A stretch of 64,000 nt of DNA, from assembly GCF_001597725.1 (NCBI RefSeq), contig NZ_LUTR01000004.1, positions 1 through 64,000 of the forward strand. The letters run 5' to 3'. This stretch comes from Neptuniibacter marinus. GTDB taxonomy: Bacteria; Pseudomonadota; Gammaproteobacteria; Pseudomonadales; Balneatricaceae. Of this stretch, positions 56,761 to 64,000 are shown piece by piece (within the stretch, counting starts at the first letter, position 1; each line of letters begins with the position of its first letter). The translations under genes and the position numbers were made by a program. The notes under the pieces were generated by a model. The model saw nothing but the letters and a program-made list of their open reading frames with translations. It searched no databases and was not told where the DNA came from.

Positions 56761-59700
56761 TTGACCCTCTCTATTGAGCTGTTATCTGCTCGCTTACCTG
56801 ATTGCCGTATTGCTGATCGTTACCGTTTAAAGCGACGATTAGATCGAACTCGACGCGAGGGGGCGAATCAGGAAGCCTTACTTGCTTTGTCTGATGCAAT
56901 AGATGTGTCTTGTCGACAGGTTGAATTGAAAAAAGGCTTAAACCAAGATATTCAATACTCTGATCTGCCTATTAGTGCCCGTAGAGAAGAGATAGCTGAA
57001 GCGATTTTAAATAACCAAGTGATTGTTCTTGCTGGTGAAACCGGTTCTGGAAAAACCACTCAACTCCCTAAAATATGTCTTGAATTAGGTTTAGGCTGTA
57101 AAGGGCTGATTGGTCATACGCAGCCGCGTCGGCTTGCTGCTAGAACGGTTGCGACTCGAATAGCTGAAGAGCTGAATACGACGCTGGGTGAGAGAGTTGG
57201 CTATCAGGTTCGTTTTCATGAGCAGGTGAACGACTCGACTCAAGTGAAGCTGATGACGGACGGTATATTGCTTGCGGAAACTAAGCATGACCGTTTTCTT
57301 GAGAAATATGAAGTACTGATAATTGATGAAGCTCATGAGCGAAGCCTAAATATTGATTTCCTTTTAGGGTATATCAAACGTATATTGCCTAGACGTCCTG
57401 ATCTTAAGTTGATTATTACCTCCGCAACAATTGACCTTGAACGGTTCTCAAAACACTTTAATAATGCACCTATTATTGAAGTTTCAGGTCGAACTTATCC
57501 CGTTGAGATGCTTTATCGCCCTTTGCATGATTATTCTGCAGATGATGAAAAGACAGTGGATATGCAGCAGGGGATTTTGGCAGCTGTTGAAGAACTCTTA
57601 CATATGGAGAGAAAACAGGGGAAGGGGCCACAAGGCGATATTTTGATCTTCCTGCCTGGCGAAAGAGATATAAGAGAAACCGCTGATCTTTTGCGTAAGG
57701 CTGAGCTTAAACATGTGGATATATTGCCGCTCTACGCTCGTCTGTCACTTGCGGAACAAAATAGGGTGTTCCAGCAAGGGAAGGGGGCGAGGGGAACCCG
57801 TGTGGTTTTATCAACTAATGTAGCGGAAACATCCCTAACAGTGCCAGGCATAAAATATGTTATTGATACCGGACTGGCGCGTATTAGTCGTTATAGCTAT
57901 CGCTCAAAAGTGCAACGCCTCCCTATTGAAGCCGTTTCTCAAGCCAGTGCAAACCAAAGAGCGGGTCGTTGTGGTCGAGTATCTGATGGTATCTGTATTC
58001 GTCTTTATTCGGAAGAAGACTTTGTTAGTCGCCCTGAATTTACCGATGCAGAGATTCGACGCACAAACTTAGCGGCCGTGATTCTACAAATGTTGTCGCT
58101 TAAGTTAGGTGATATTGCAGAGTTCCCATTTGTTGATCCGCCTGATAATCGTTTTATTAATGATGGTTTTAAGTTGTTGCAGGAGCTGGGAGCCGTGAAC
58201 TCAAAACGTCAGATAACAACCATTGGTTGGCAGTTGGCTAAACTCCCTATTGATCCACGTTTGGGGCGGATGGTGATCGAATCGGCGCGTAATAACTGTC
58301 TCCGTGAGATGTTAGTGATAGTAAGTGCATTGGGGATACAGGACCCAAGGGAAAGGCCGCAAGATAAACGTCAAGCTAGCGATGAAAAGCACAAGCTATA
58401 TGCCCATGATGAATCTGACTTTATGACGTTTGTTAACCTTTGGGAGTTATATGAGACGCAACGGCAAGAGTTAACCCAAAATCAGTTACGAAAATACTGT
58501 AACAAGAACTTTCTTTCCTACATGCGTATGCGTGAATGGCGTGATACTCACCGTCAGTTACATATTATTTGTAAAGAATTACAGGCAAAAGAACAACGTT
58601 TTGTTGAGCGTGTGGAAGCTGCATCTTACGAATCTATACACCGCTCGTTATTGGCGGGCCTATTAAGTCATATGGGCTTTAAACAAGAAAATAAAGAATA
58701 TTTAGGTGCGCGCAATCGACGATTTTTTCTTTTTCCTGGTTCTGTTGTTTATAAAAAAGCCCCTAAATGGGTTATGGCTGCAGAGATGGTTGAAACAAGC
58801 CAGCTTTATGCCCGCTGTATCGCTAAAGTCGATCCTGTGTGGGCTGAGAAATTAGCCCCTAGTCTGATTAAGAAAAATTACAGTGAGCCTCATTGGGAGA
58901 AAAAAAGAGCTGAGGTGGTCGCTACGGAGCAGGTGACGCTTTATGGCATGATCATTGTGCCTAAAAGAAAAGTGAGCTACGGGAAAATTGATGCTGAAAT
59001 TTCTCATGAGATATTTATCCGTCAAGCGTTGGTTGAAGGTGAGTTAAATAGTTCAGCTCGGTTTGTGCAAAAGAATCGAGCCTTACTTAAGGGGATTGAG
59101 AAATTAGAAGCTAAGTCTCGTAGGAAGGATCTGCTCGTCGATGAGGAACAACTTTACGAATTTTATCGTTTGCGTCTTAAAAGCTTATCAGGTGACCATA
59201 TAGTTAATGGCGCGGGTTTCGAAAAGTGGCGTAAGCGTGTTGAACAAGATAATCCTGAGTGTTTAGTCATGCAGGAGGAGGATATCCTTCAACGTTCTGC
59301 TGATCATGTTTCTGAAAGTATTTATCCCGATCATTTAAATCTAGAGGGTGCGCGGCTGAAGCTCTTTTATCATTTTTCACCGGGAGCCAATGATGATGGT
59401 GTGACTTTGCAAGTCCCTCTGCCTTTATTAACCTCTCTCCCTTTGAAAACAATTGAATGGCTGGTTCCAGGGATGCTGGTGGAAAAATGTACCGCAATTC
59501 TTAGAGGCTTGCCTAAGCAGCAGCGAAAGCATTTTGTTCCGGTTCCAAACTATGTTGATGCTTTTATGCAAGCAGTGGAGTTTGGTGTAGGAGATCTTTA
59601 TGAGATTTTTGCTCATCATCTACTTAGGATGACGGGTGTTCGAATACAGCCGCGAGAGCTACGTGAGACTGTATTAGAAGATCACCTGCATATGAATTTA

Positions 59701-60705
59701 CGTTTAGTTGACGAAAATGGGTATCTGCTAGATGAGTCCAGAGACTGGGAGCAATTAAATAGTAAGTATGCCTCGCAAATCAGTCAGCGATTAACTGAAC
59801 GTACAGATAGAAGTGAGGAGAGCAGCTGGGGCCGAGAGGGATTAACAGATTGGGACTTTGGAGTACTTGAACCTAGTTGTAAAGTGAATAAGTATGCGGG
59901 CGTCGAAATTGAAGCTTACCCAGCGCTTGTTGATAAGGGAGAGAGTGTTACCTTATGTTTAAAGCCTCACCAAGCTGAAGCGAACAATCTAAGTGTTGAT
60001 GGCATAGTGCGGCTGGCTGTGCTCAATATGCGAGAGCAAGTCCGTTTTGCTCGTAAAGCGTTAAGTAATGAAAAACTCACTAAAGTTATCCTACGCAGTT
60101 CAGGGCTTTTAAATAAGCAAACGTTTGCGGAAGATATTATTTGGCACTCAGTTAGACAGCTGCTTAAATTGGATGATGATTTAATCCGCAATTCGGAACA
60201 ATTTGAGGAGCGGCTAAGTAAATGTAAAGCTGAGCTTGTGCCAGCTTGCGAGAGTTTACTAATCGTTATTAACCAATTATTTGAGAGTTACCACCAAATC
60301 CAAAAGCAGTTGAAAGGTAAAGTACAATTAAATGAAGTGCCTGTGCTGAATGATATTAAAAAACAACTGGCTGAACTGTTAGGGGCTCAGTTTATAAAAA
60401 CGCAGCCCCATGAAGTCTTGATGCATTATCCCAGATATTTGAAAGCAATAGAGCTACGTCTAGAGAAATTCAGACGTAATTTAAGGCAAGAGAGTTTACT
60501 AAGTGATCAGCTAGAAAAGTTTTATGGCCAATATAAGACACGTTTTCAGCGAAATGTAGAACAAGGCATCTATGATCCTAATTTAGAAGAGTATCGTTGG
60601 TTGATTGAAGAGTATCGAGTTTCACTCTTTGCACAGCAGTTGGGTACACAAAAGACTGTTTCTGAAAAGCGTCTAAAACAGCAGTGGGGTAAAGTTATCC
60701 CTTGA
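56761..60705 (+). CDS. hrpA: HrpA ATP-dependent RNA helicase
   Basis: The 1314-residue DEAH helicase has Walker A GETGSGKTT at 92-100, DEAH at 189-192, SATID, the TNVAETSLTVPG motif and QRAGRCGR motif VI, followed by the HA2/OB and DUF3418 C-terminal parts. E. coli HrpA is about 1300 residues and rescues stalled ribosomes. The frame is open to a GTG at 56665, but that leader is Cys-rich and non-homologous and contains the promoter-like pair. I placed the start at TTG 56761, just before SIELLSARLPDCRIADRYR; TTG 56746 is an alternative. Confidence 0.93.
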   Translation: MTLSIELLSARLPDCRIADRYRLKRRLDRTRREGANQEALLALSDAIDVSCRQVELKKGLNQDIQYSDLPISARREEIAEAILNNQVIVLAGETGSGKTTQLPKICLELGLGCKGLIGHTQPRRLAARTVATRIAEELNTTLGERVGYQVRFHEQVNDSTQVKLMTDGILLAETKHDRFLEKYEVLIIDEAHERSLNIDFLLGYIKRILPRRPDLKLIITSATIDLERFSKHFNNAPIIEVSGRTYPVEMLYRPLHDYSADDEKTVDMQQGILAAVEELLHMERKQGKGPQGDILIFLPGERDIRETADLLRKAELKHVDILPLYARLSLAEQNRVFQQGKGARGTRVVLSTNVAETSLTVPGIKYVIDTGLARISRYSYRSKVQRLPIEAVSQASANQRAGRCGRVSDGICIRLYSEEDFVSRPEFTDAEIRRTNLAAVILQMLSLKLGDIAEFPFVDPPDNRFINDGFKLLQELGAVNSKRQITTIGWQLAKLPIDPRLGRMVIESARNNCLREMLVIVSALGIQDPRERPQDKRQASDEKHKLYAHDESDFMTFVNLWELYETQRQELTQNQLRKYCNKNFLSYMRMREWRDTHRQLHIICKELQAKEQRFVERVEAASYESIHRSLLAGLLSHMGFKQENKEYLGARNRRFFLFPGSVVYKKAPKWVMAAEMVETSQLYARCIAKVDPVWAEKLAPSLIKKNYSEPHWEKKRAEVVATEQVTLYGMIIVPKRKVSYGKIDAEISHEIFIRQALVEGELNSSARFVQKNRALLKGIEKLEAKSRRKDLLVDEEQLYEFYRLRLKSLSGDHIVNGAGFEKWRKRVEQDNPECLVMQEEDILQRSADHVSESIYPDHLNLEGARLKLFYHFSPGANDDGVTLQVPLPLLTSLPLKTIEWLVPGMLVEKCTAILRGLPKQQRKHFVPVPNYVDAFMQAVEFGVGDLYEIFAHHLLRMTGVRIQPRELRETVLEDHLHMNLRLVDENGYLLDESRDWEQLNSKYASQISQRLTERTDRSEESSWGREGLTDWDFGVLEPSCKVNKYAGVEIEAYPALVDKGESVTLCLKPHQAEANNLSVDGIVRLAVLNMREQVRFARKALSNEKLTKVILRSSGLLNKQTFAEDIIWHSVRQLLKLDDDLIRNSEQFEERLSKCKAELVPACESLLIVINQLFESYHQIQKQLKGKVQLNEVPVLNDIKKQLAELLGAQFIKTQPHEVLMHYPRYLKAIELRLEKFRRNLRQESLLSDQLEKFYGQYKTRFQRNVEQGIYDPNLEEYRWLIEEYRVSLFAQQLGTQKTVSEKRLKQQWGKVIP

Positions 60706-60720
60706 TATAGGTCAAGGGAT
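60697..60720 (+). terminator. Hairpin over the hrpA stop codon
   Basis: A nine-base perfect stem (atcccttga and tcaagggat, loop tatagg) includes the hrpA TGA. No T run follows; it may end or protect the mRNA. Confidence 0.45.
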
Positions 60721-61075
60721 CAAGGAAGTAGTACTTTTGTCGGGTCTGTATTTAGATGTATTATGTAGTCAAAGGTTGCACATGCTCGATGGGTATGATG
60801 TAATGCGCGAAATTTATTTATAATCATCCGCTTAACCTGTTGTTATAAGAGAGTTTATTAGCTCTATACCACAGACAGAGACGGTGAATAAAGCGAGAAT
60901 TAAAGTTATTAGTAGTCTCGCCGACTAAAAAATTATAAGAAAAGCTTATTCATTAGTTTGAAAAGTTTTTCTTTTGTAGTATTTTCATAGAGTAAGTGCG
61001 CCTAGAGCGCGCTGCGATAAGAAAAAATTAAAAGTTCACTACTAGTATGTTGAATATATTGAAGGGGAAATGTTG
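60706..61075 (+). promoter_or_regulatory. Upstream region of the porin gene with candidate promoter
   Basis: This 370-base stretch holds no gene. A TTGAAA at 60958-60963 and TATTTT at 60980-60985, 16 bases apart, would give a leader of about 85 bases. A second pair, TTGCAC and TGTAAT with a 17-base spacer, lies near 60773. Porin leaders are often targets of small RNAs. Confidence 0.45.
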
Positions 61076-62140
61076 ATGAAAAAGTCACTGATTGCACTAG
61101 CTGTAGCTGGCGCTATGACTGCACCAATGATCGCACAGGCTGATGCTACGCTATACGGATCTTTCCGTATGGGCGTTGCTGAAACGTCTAATAATGGTAC
61201 TCCAGGTTCAAAAACTGATGGCGACATTGATGTAGTTGATACATCAAGCCGCATGGGTATCAAAGGCGATGTAGATCTAGGTCTAGACGGAACTAAAGGT
61301 TTCTTCCAGTGGGAAGCGCAGGTTTATGGTACTGATGATGCAGACCAGGGCCAATCTCTTGGTAACCGTTTAATGTTGATTGGTGCTAAAGGCGATTGGG
61401 GTACAGCTCAGATCGGTAAAATGTACCACCCTCACTACTTGCTAATTGAAGCACCTACAAACGTATTCCACCCTGGCTCTTCAGATTTTGGTGAGCGTTT
61501 TAACCTTGGTAATACATTCCATAAACGTCAGCAAAATACTGTTGCTTACATCTCTCCAAGCATGAACGGCCTAACATTTATTGCTGGTGCCGTTATTATG
61601 GGTGATAGCGATGACAATGATTCAAGTTTTGATGATGGTGTAGATGGTTACAACGTAGCTGCTACCTATAATGGTGTTCAGAACTTAACACTATCCGCTT
61701 CTTATGGTGACGTGGACGCAGGTGATGTAAGCACAGCTGCAGTGATTGGTGTTGTTGGTGGTGTTCCTACAGTAACAACTGCAGCTTCTACTCAAACTGA
61801 TTTCAGCAAAGATGTAACAGGCCTTTCTGCTAAGTACACTATGGATGCTTTAGAGCTAATGGCTAAGTACGAAGAGTCTGAAACAGACTTTAATGGTGCA
61901 AACCAGCTTGATGAAAATGTTTGGGAACTAGCTGCACGTTATACAACAGCTAATGGTACTGCTGTATATGGTCGTTACGCTGATTACGAAGAGAAAAACG
62001 CTTCTACTGATCTTGAGCAGTGGGGCCTAGGTGTTTCTCAGAAAATGGGTAACGGTATTGTTTACCTAGAGCACGTTAACAACGATAGTGATGACGATGC
62101 TGGTGATCGTACTGTTGCTGGTTACCGTCTAGACTTCTAA
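61076..62140 (+). CDS. Outer membrane porin (Gram-negative porin family)
   Basis: The 354-residue protein has a signal peptide (MKKSLIALAVAGAMTAPMIA, cleaved near AQA), then the porin start ATLYGSFRMGV and alternating beta strands. SSRMGIKGDVDLG and FFQWEAQVYG are typical of trimeric general porins of the Porin_4 type. It ends in an aromatic residue (GYRLDF), as required for BAM insertion. The strong acidity and many Asp residues fit a marine organism. The ATG at 61076 has AAGGGG nine bases upstream; an ATG at 61070 is closer than ideal. Confidence 0.93.
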   Translation: MKKSLIALAVAGAMTAPMIAQADATLYGSFRMGVAETSNNGTPGSKTDGDIDVVDTSSRMGIKGDVDLGLDGTKGFFQWEAQVYGTDDADQGQSLGNRLMLIGAKGDWGTAQIGKMYHPHYLLIEAPTNVFHPGSSDFGERFNLGNTFHKRQQNTVAYISPSMNGLTFIAGAVIMGDSDDNDSSFDDGVDGYNVAATYNGVQNLTLSASYGDVDAGDVSTAAVIGVVGGVPTVTTAASTQTDFSKDVTGLSAKYTMDALELMAKYEESETDFNGANQLDENVWELAARYTTANGTAVYGRYADYEEKNASTDLEQWGLGVSQKMGNGIVYLEHVNNDSDDDAGDRTVAGYRLDF

Positions 62141-62146
62141 GTCAAC

Positions 62147-62193
62147 ATTTCCTTACGGAAATAAGAAAAGGCTTCCTTCGGGAAGCCTTTTTT
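62147..62193 (+). terminator. Two hairpins after the porin, second a rho-independent terminator
   Basis: The first hairpin is atttcc-ttac-ggaaat (62147-62162). The second has an 11-base stem with a UUCG tetraloop (62166-62191) and a T tract. It is a textbook terminator. Confidence 0.95.
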
Positions 62194-62315
62194 CGTTATA
62201 AATAATCACTACTTTTGTGCTGTTTTTGAAAATAAGCGCTTTTCCTGTTTTTCATATCTACTTAACTCAGCTAAAATAGAGCATCAATATTGTGAGCAAA
62301 TTTAAGGGAAACTGG

Positions 62316-63017
62316 ATGAAAGCCAAATTACGTAGTTTGTTGGTTGCTGGTGCAGTATCAATCATGTTATGTCAGCCTTCTGTTGCTGCCGACGTTGAAG
62401 TTGATCCATGGGAAGGTTTTAACCGGACTATGTTTAGCTTTAATGACGGCTTGGATACTTATGCACTAAAGCCAGTTTCTCAGGGTTACAAAGCAATTAT
62501 GCCTGATATTGCTGAAACGGGTGTTAGTAACTTTTTCGGAAACTTAGCGGATGTTGGAACGTTGTTGAATAACTTGCTGCAAGGTAAGTTCAGCAATGCA
62601 ACACAAGACTTTGCTCGTATCGCATTTAACTCTACGTTTGGTTTGGCGGGTCTAATTGATGTTGCTACACCAATGGGTATTGATAAGCACGATGAAGACT
62701 TTGGGCAGACGTTTGGGTACTGGGGTGTTGATAGCGGTCCTTATTTGGTCTTGCCTTTCTTTGGCCCAACCACTGTGCGTGATGGTATTGGCAGGGTGCC
62801 TGATTATCTTGTTGACCCTGTACGCCAGTTAGATGATAACGGTGCTCGTAATGCGATGTATGCGACGCGGATTATTAATGATCGCGCCGAATTACTTGAA
62901 GCAGAAAAATTGATTTCTGGTGATAAATATACCTTTGTTCGTGATGCCTATCTTCAGAAACGAGCCTTTTCCATCGTAGATGGCGATGGCGAAAATTATG
63001 ATGAAAGTAATTTCTAG
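62316..63017 (+). CDS. mlaA: MlaA/VacJ, outer membrane lipid asymmetry protein
   Basis: The 233-residue protein has the MlaA signature DPWEGFNRTMFSFND and the core DEDFGQTFGYWGVDSGPYLVLPFFGPTTVRD. MlaA extracts mislocalised phospholipids from the outer leaflet and passes them to MlaC. The signal peptide is clear, but Cys19 follows IML rather than a lipobox, so lipidation is doubtful and cleavage near SVAA is more likely. I chose ATG 62316, with AAGGGA upstream; a GTG at 62292 extends the frame. The other mla genes are not in the window. Confidence 0.92.
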   Translation: MKAKLRSLLVAGAVSIMLCQPSVAADVEVDPWEGFNRTMFSFNDGLDTYALKPVSQGYKAIMPDIAETGVSNFFGNLADVGTLLNNLLQGKFSNATQDFARIAFNSTFGLAGLIDVATPMGIDKHDEDFGQTFGYWGVDSGPYLVLPFFGPTTVRDGIGRVPDYLVDPVRQLDDNGARNAMYATRIINDRAELLEAEKLISGDKYTFVRDAYLQKRAFSIVDGDGENYDESNF

Positions 63018-63026
63018 TGTTAATCA

Positions 63027-63061
63027 TAACCTCAGCTTTACATTTTAGGCTGGGGTTTTTG
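63027..63061 (+). terminator. Terminator after mlaA
   Basis: The arms aacctcagc and gctggggtt (one G-T pair) are followed by T5. Confidence 0.85.
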
Positions 63062-63162
63062 AATTTTTACGCAATGTTACTTATAAATTTTCATTGTATG
63101 TTAAGGCAGCAGCATCTACTCTGTTGTCTCATAGATCTTCGCCTATTTAATAAGGCTAGGTT

Positions 63163-64000
63163 ATGAGAGACACTTACCAAACTATCTTACTAGTTGATCA
63201 TGTTGCGGAAGCCATTGACTCGATCATTGATGCCTGTAGTCATATAGCACTTCGTCCGGTAAAAGTTTCAACTGCTTATAATTGTGATTATGCTAAAGAG
63301 TTACTCAATGAGCATGACTTCTCGTTAGTAATTGCGGGTTTAAGTGAAACCTTCACTGTTGATGATATTGCCTCCCTAGCTGAATTCCATGCCCCTAAAC
63401 CTATACTTGTATTGATGCCGGAAGCTAAGTGTGACCAGGTTTTATTGGCACTACGAAAAGGGGCTAATGATGTTTTTATTCAAAGCGAGATAGCTGAAAA
63501 GAGTGCGGATTTTTCTGATTCTATTGCTAAGCTTTTACTTCTTGCTGACTTAATTGAGAAGAAGCTTCATTATCGAAACGAGTTAGAAAAGAGCCTCAGT
63601 GAACTTCAAATTGATCAGCAAGCAGCGTTGCAAATACAACAGAATATGCTGCCAGATAAGGAGCTGAATGTTGGAGGGTTGTTGGCTCGTTACTTATTAA
63701 TTCCTTCGCTGTATTTAAGTGGCGATTTTGTTGATGTGGTCCCCATTGACGCTGATAAAACGATGTTTTATCTAGCTGATGTATCAGGGCATGGTGCTTC
63801 ATCAGCCTTAGTTACTGTGCTGTTAAAAAATATGACTAACCGATTGGTTAGAAATTATAACCGTTCTTCAAGCTTTGATATTCTATCGCCGGTGAATACC
63901 TTATATCGTATTAATTCAGAGTTACTAGAGACTGAGTTAGGAAAACATTTGAGTATTTTTGTGGGGCTTTTTGATAACAAAGACTCCAGTTTGACCTATG
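63163..64000 (+). CDS. Receiver-like domain fused to a PP2C (SpoIIE/RsbU) phosphatase, truncated at window end
   Basis: The frame is open to the window edge (279 residues seen). An N-terminal receiver-fold domain (1-115) is followed by a helical linker and a PP2C-type phosphatase domain with SGDFVDVV (metal Asp) and DVSGHGASSALV. Such proteins usually dephosphorylate anti-sigma-factor antagonists. The receiver is degenerate: LVDH at 10-13 keeps one acidic residue, the expected phosphoacceptor position near 57-58 reads IA, and the conserved Lys is Q107. An AAGGCTAGG site precedes the ATG. Partner genes are outside the window. Confidence 0.85.
   Translation, partial: MRDTYQTILLVDHVAEAIDSIIDACSHIALRPVKVSTAYNCDYAKELLNEHDFSLVIAGLSETFTVDDIASLAEFHAPKPILVLMPEAKCDQVLLALRKGANDVFIQSEIAEKSADFSDSIAKLLLLADLIEKKLHYRNELEKSLSELQIDQQAALQIQQNMLPDKELNVGGLLARYLLIPSLYLSGDFVDVVPIDADKTMFYLADVSGHGASSALVTVLLKNMTNRLVRNYNRSSSFDILSPVNTLYRINSELLETELGKHLSIFVGLFDNKDSSLTY

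Overview
The window reads as chromosomal sequence of a Gram-negative marine gammaproteobacterium. It carries a porin, MlaA, an RTX-type secreted adhesin, RecBCD, HrpA, TtcA, PpnN, CobB, YafJ, FadD and an MksFEB condensin. The modest GC content and this gene set suggest Oceanospirillales-type bacteria, but that placement is an inference and no rRNA is present to test it. I saw no tRNA, rRNA, CRISPR array, insertion sequence or prophage.

Left part (1-13.6 kb): the 3' end of a very large type I secreted adhesin (Calx-beta-like repeats, PA14, von Willebrand A, RTX repeats), a strong terminator, then the translationally coupled operon mksF-mksE-mksB. This is followed by an unrecognised convergent gene, a small conserved protein, a DUF3422 membrane protein overlapping bolA, and a ydcH-like gene. 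From 14 to 17.5 kb lies an envelope-themed operon: ABC exporter, ClsB-like phospholipase D and glycine-zipper lipoprotein.

Middle (17.6-37.5 kb): a SPOUT RNA methyltransferase, a UPF0149 protein divergent from recQ, then recQ-yqaA-metalloprotease. Next come a DUF302 protein, ttcA, and a GlxA-type regulator broken by a one-base frameshift in a T6 run, which overlaps an MFS transporter gene and is followed by a glutamine-amidotransferase-like gene. A PAS-GGDEF diguanylate cyclase with an inhibitory-site motif and a 70-residue companion precede recC-recB-recD, whose genes overlap one another and which lacks the ptrA of enterobacteria.

Right part (37.5-64 kb): a 49-residue membrane protein gene, a glutaredoxin, a 530-base intergenic region with a promoter-like and terminator-like arrangement that could encode a small RNA, an SH3-domain protein, mscS, an SLC5-STAC protein without a kinase, yidD, a PIN-PhoH protein, cobB, ppnN, a thiolase, an AIM24 protein, an M23 peptidase overlapping a bactofilin gene, yafJ, fadD, a Bcr/CflA-type exporter, rsuA, a MarR/HpaR-type regulator, hrpA, a porin, mlaA, and a truncated response-regulator-like PP2C phosphatase at the right edge.

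Most of this is housekeeping and envelope maintenance. The points most worth following are the orphan SLC5-STAC protein, the metzincin-like protein in the recQ operon, the glxA frameshift, two well-formed operator-like palindromes, the possible small RNA near 38.5 kb, the degenerate receiver on the PP2C protein, and the unassigned gene next to mksB. I did not find a clearly new multi-gene system.
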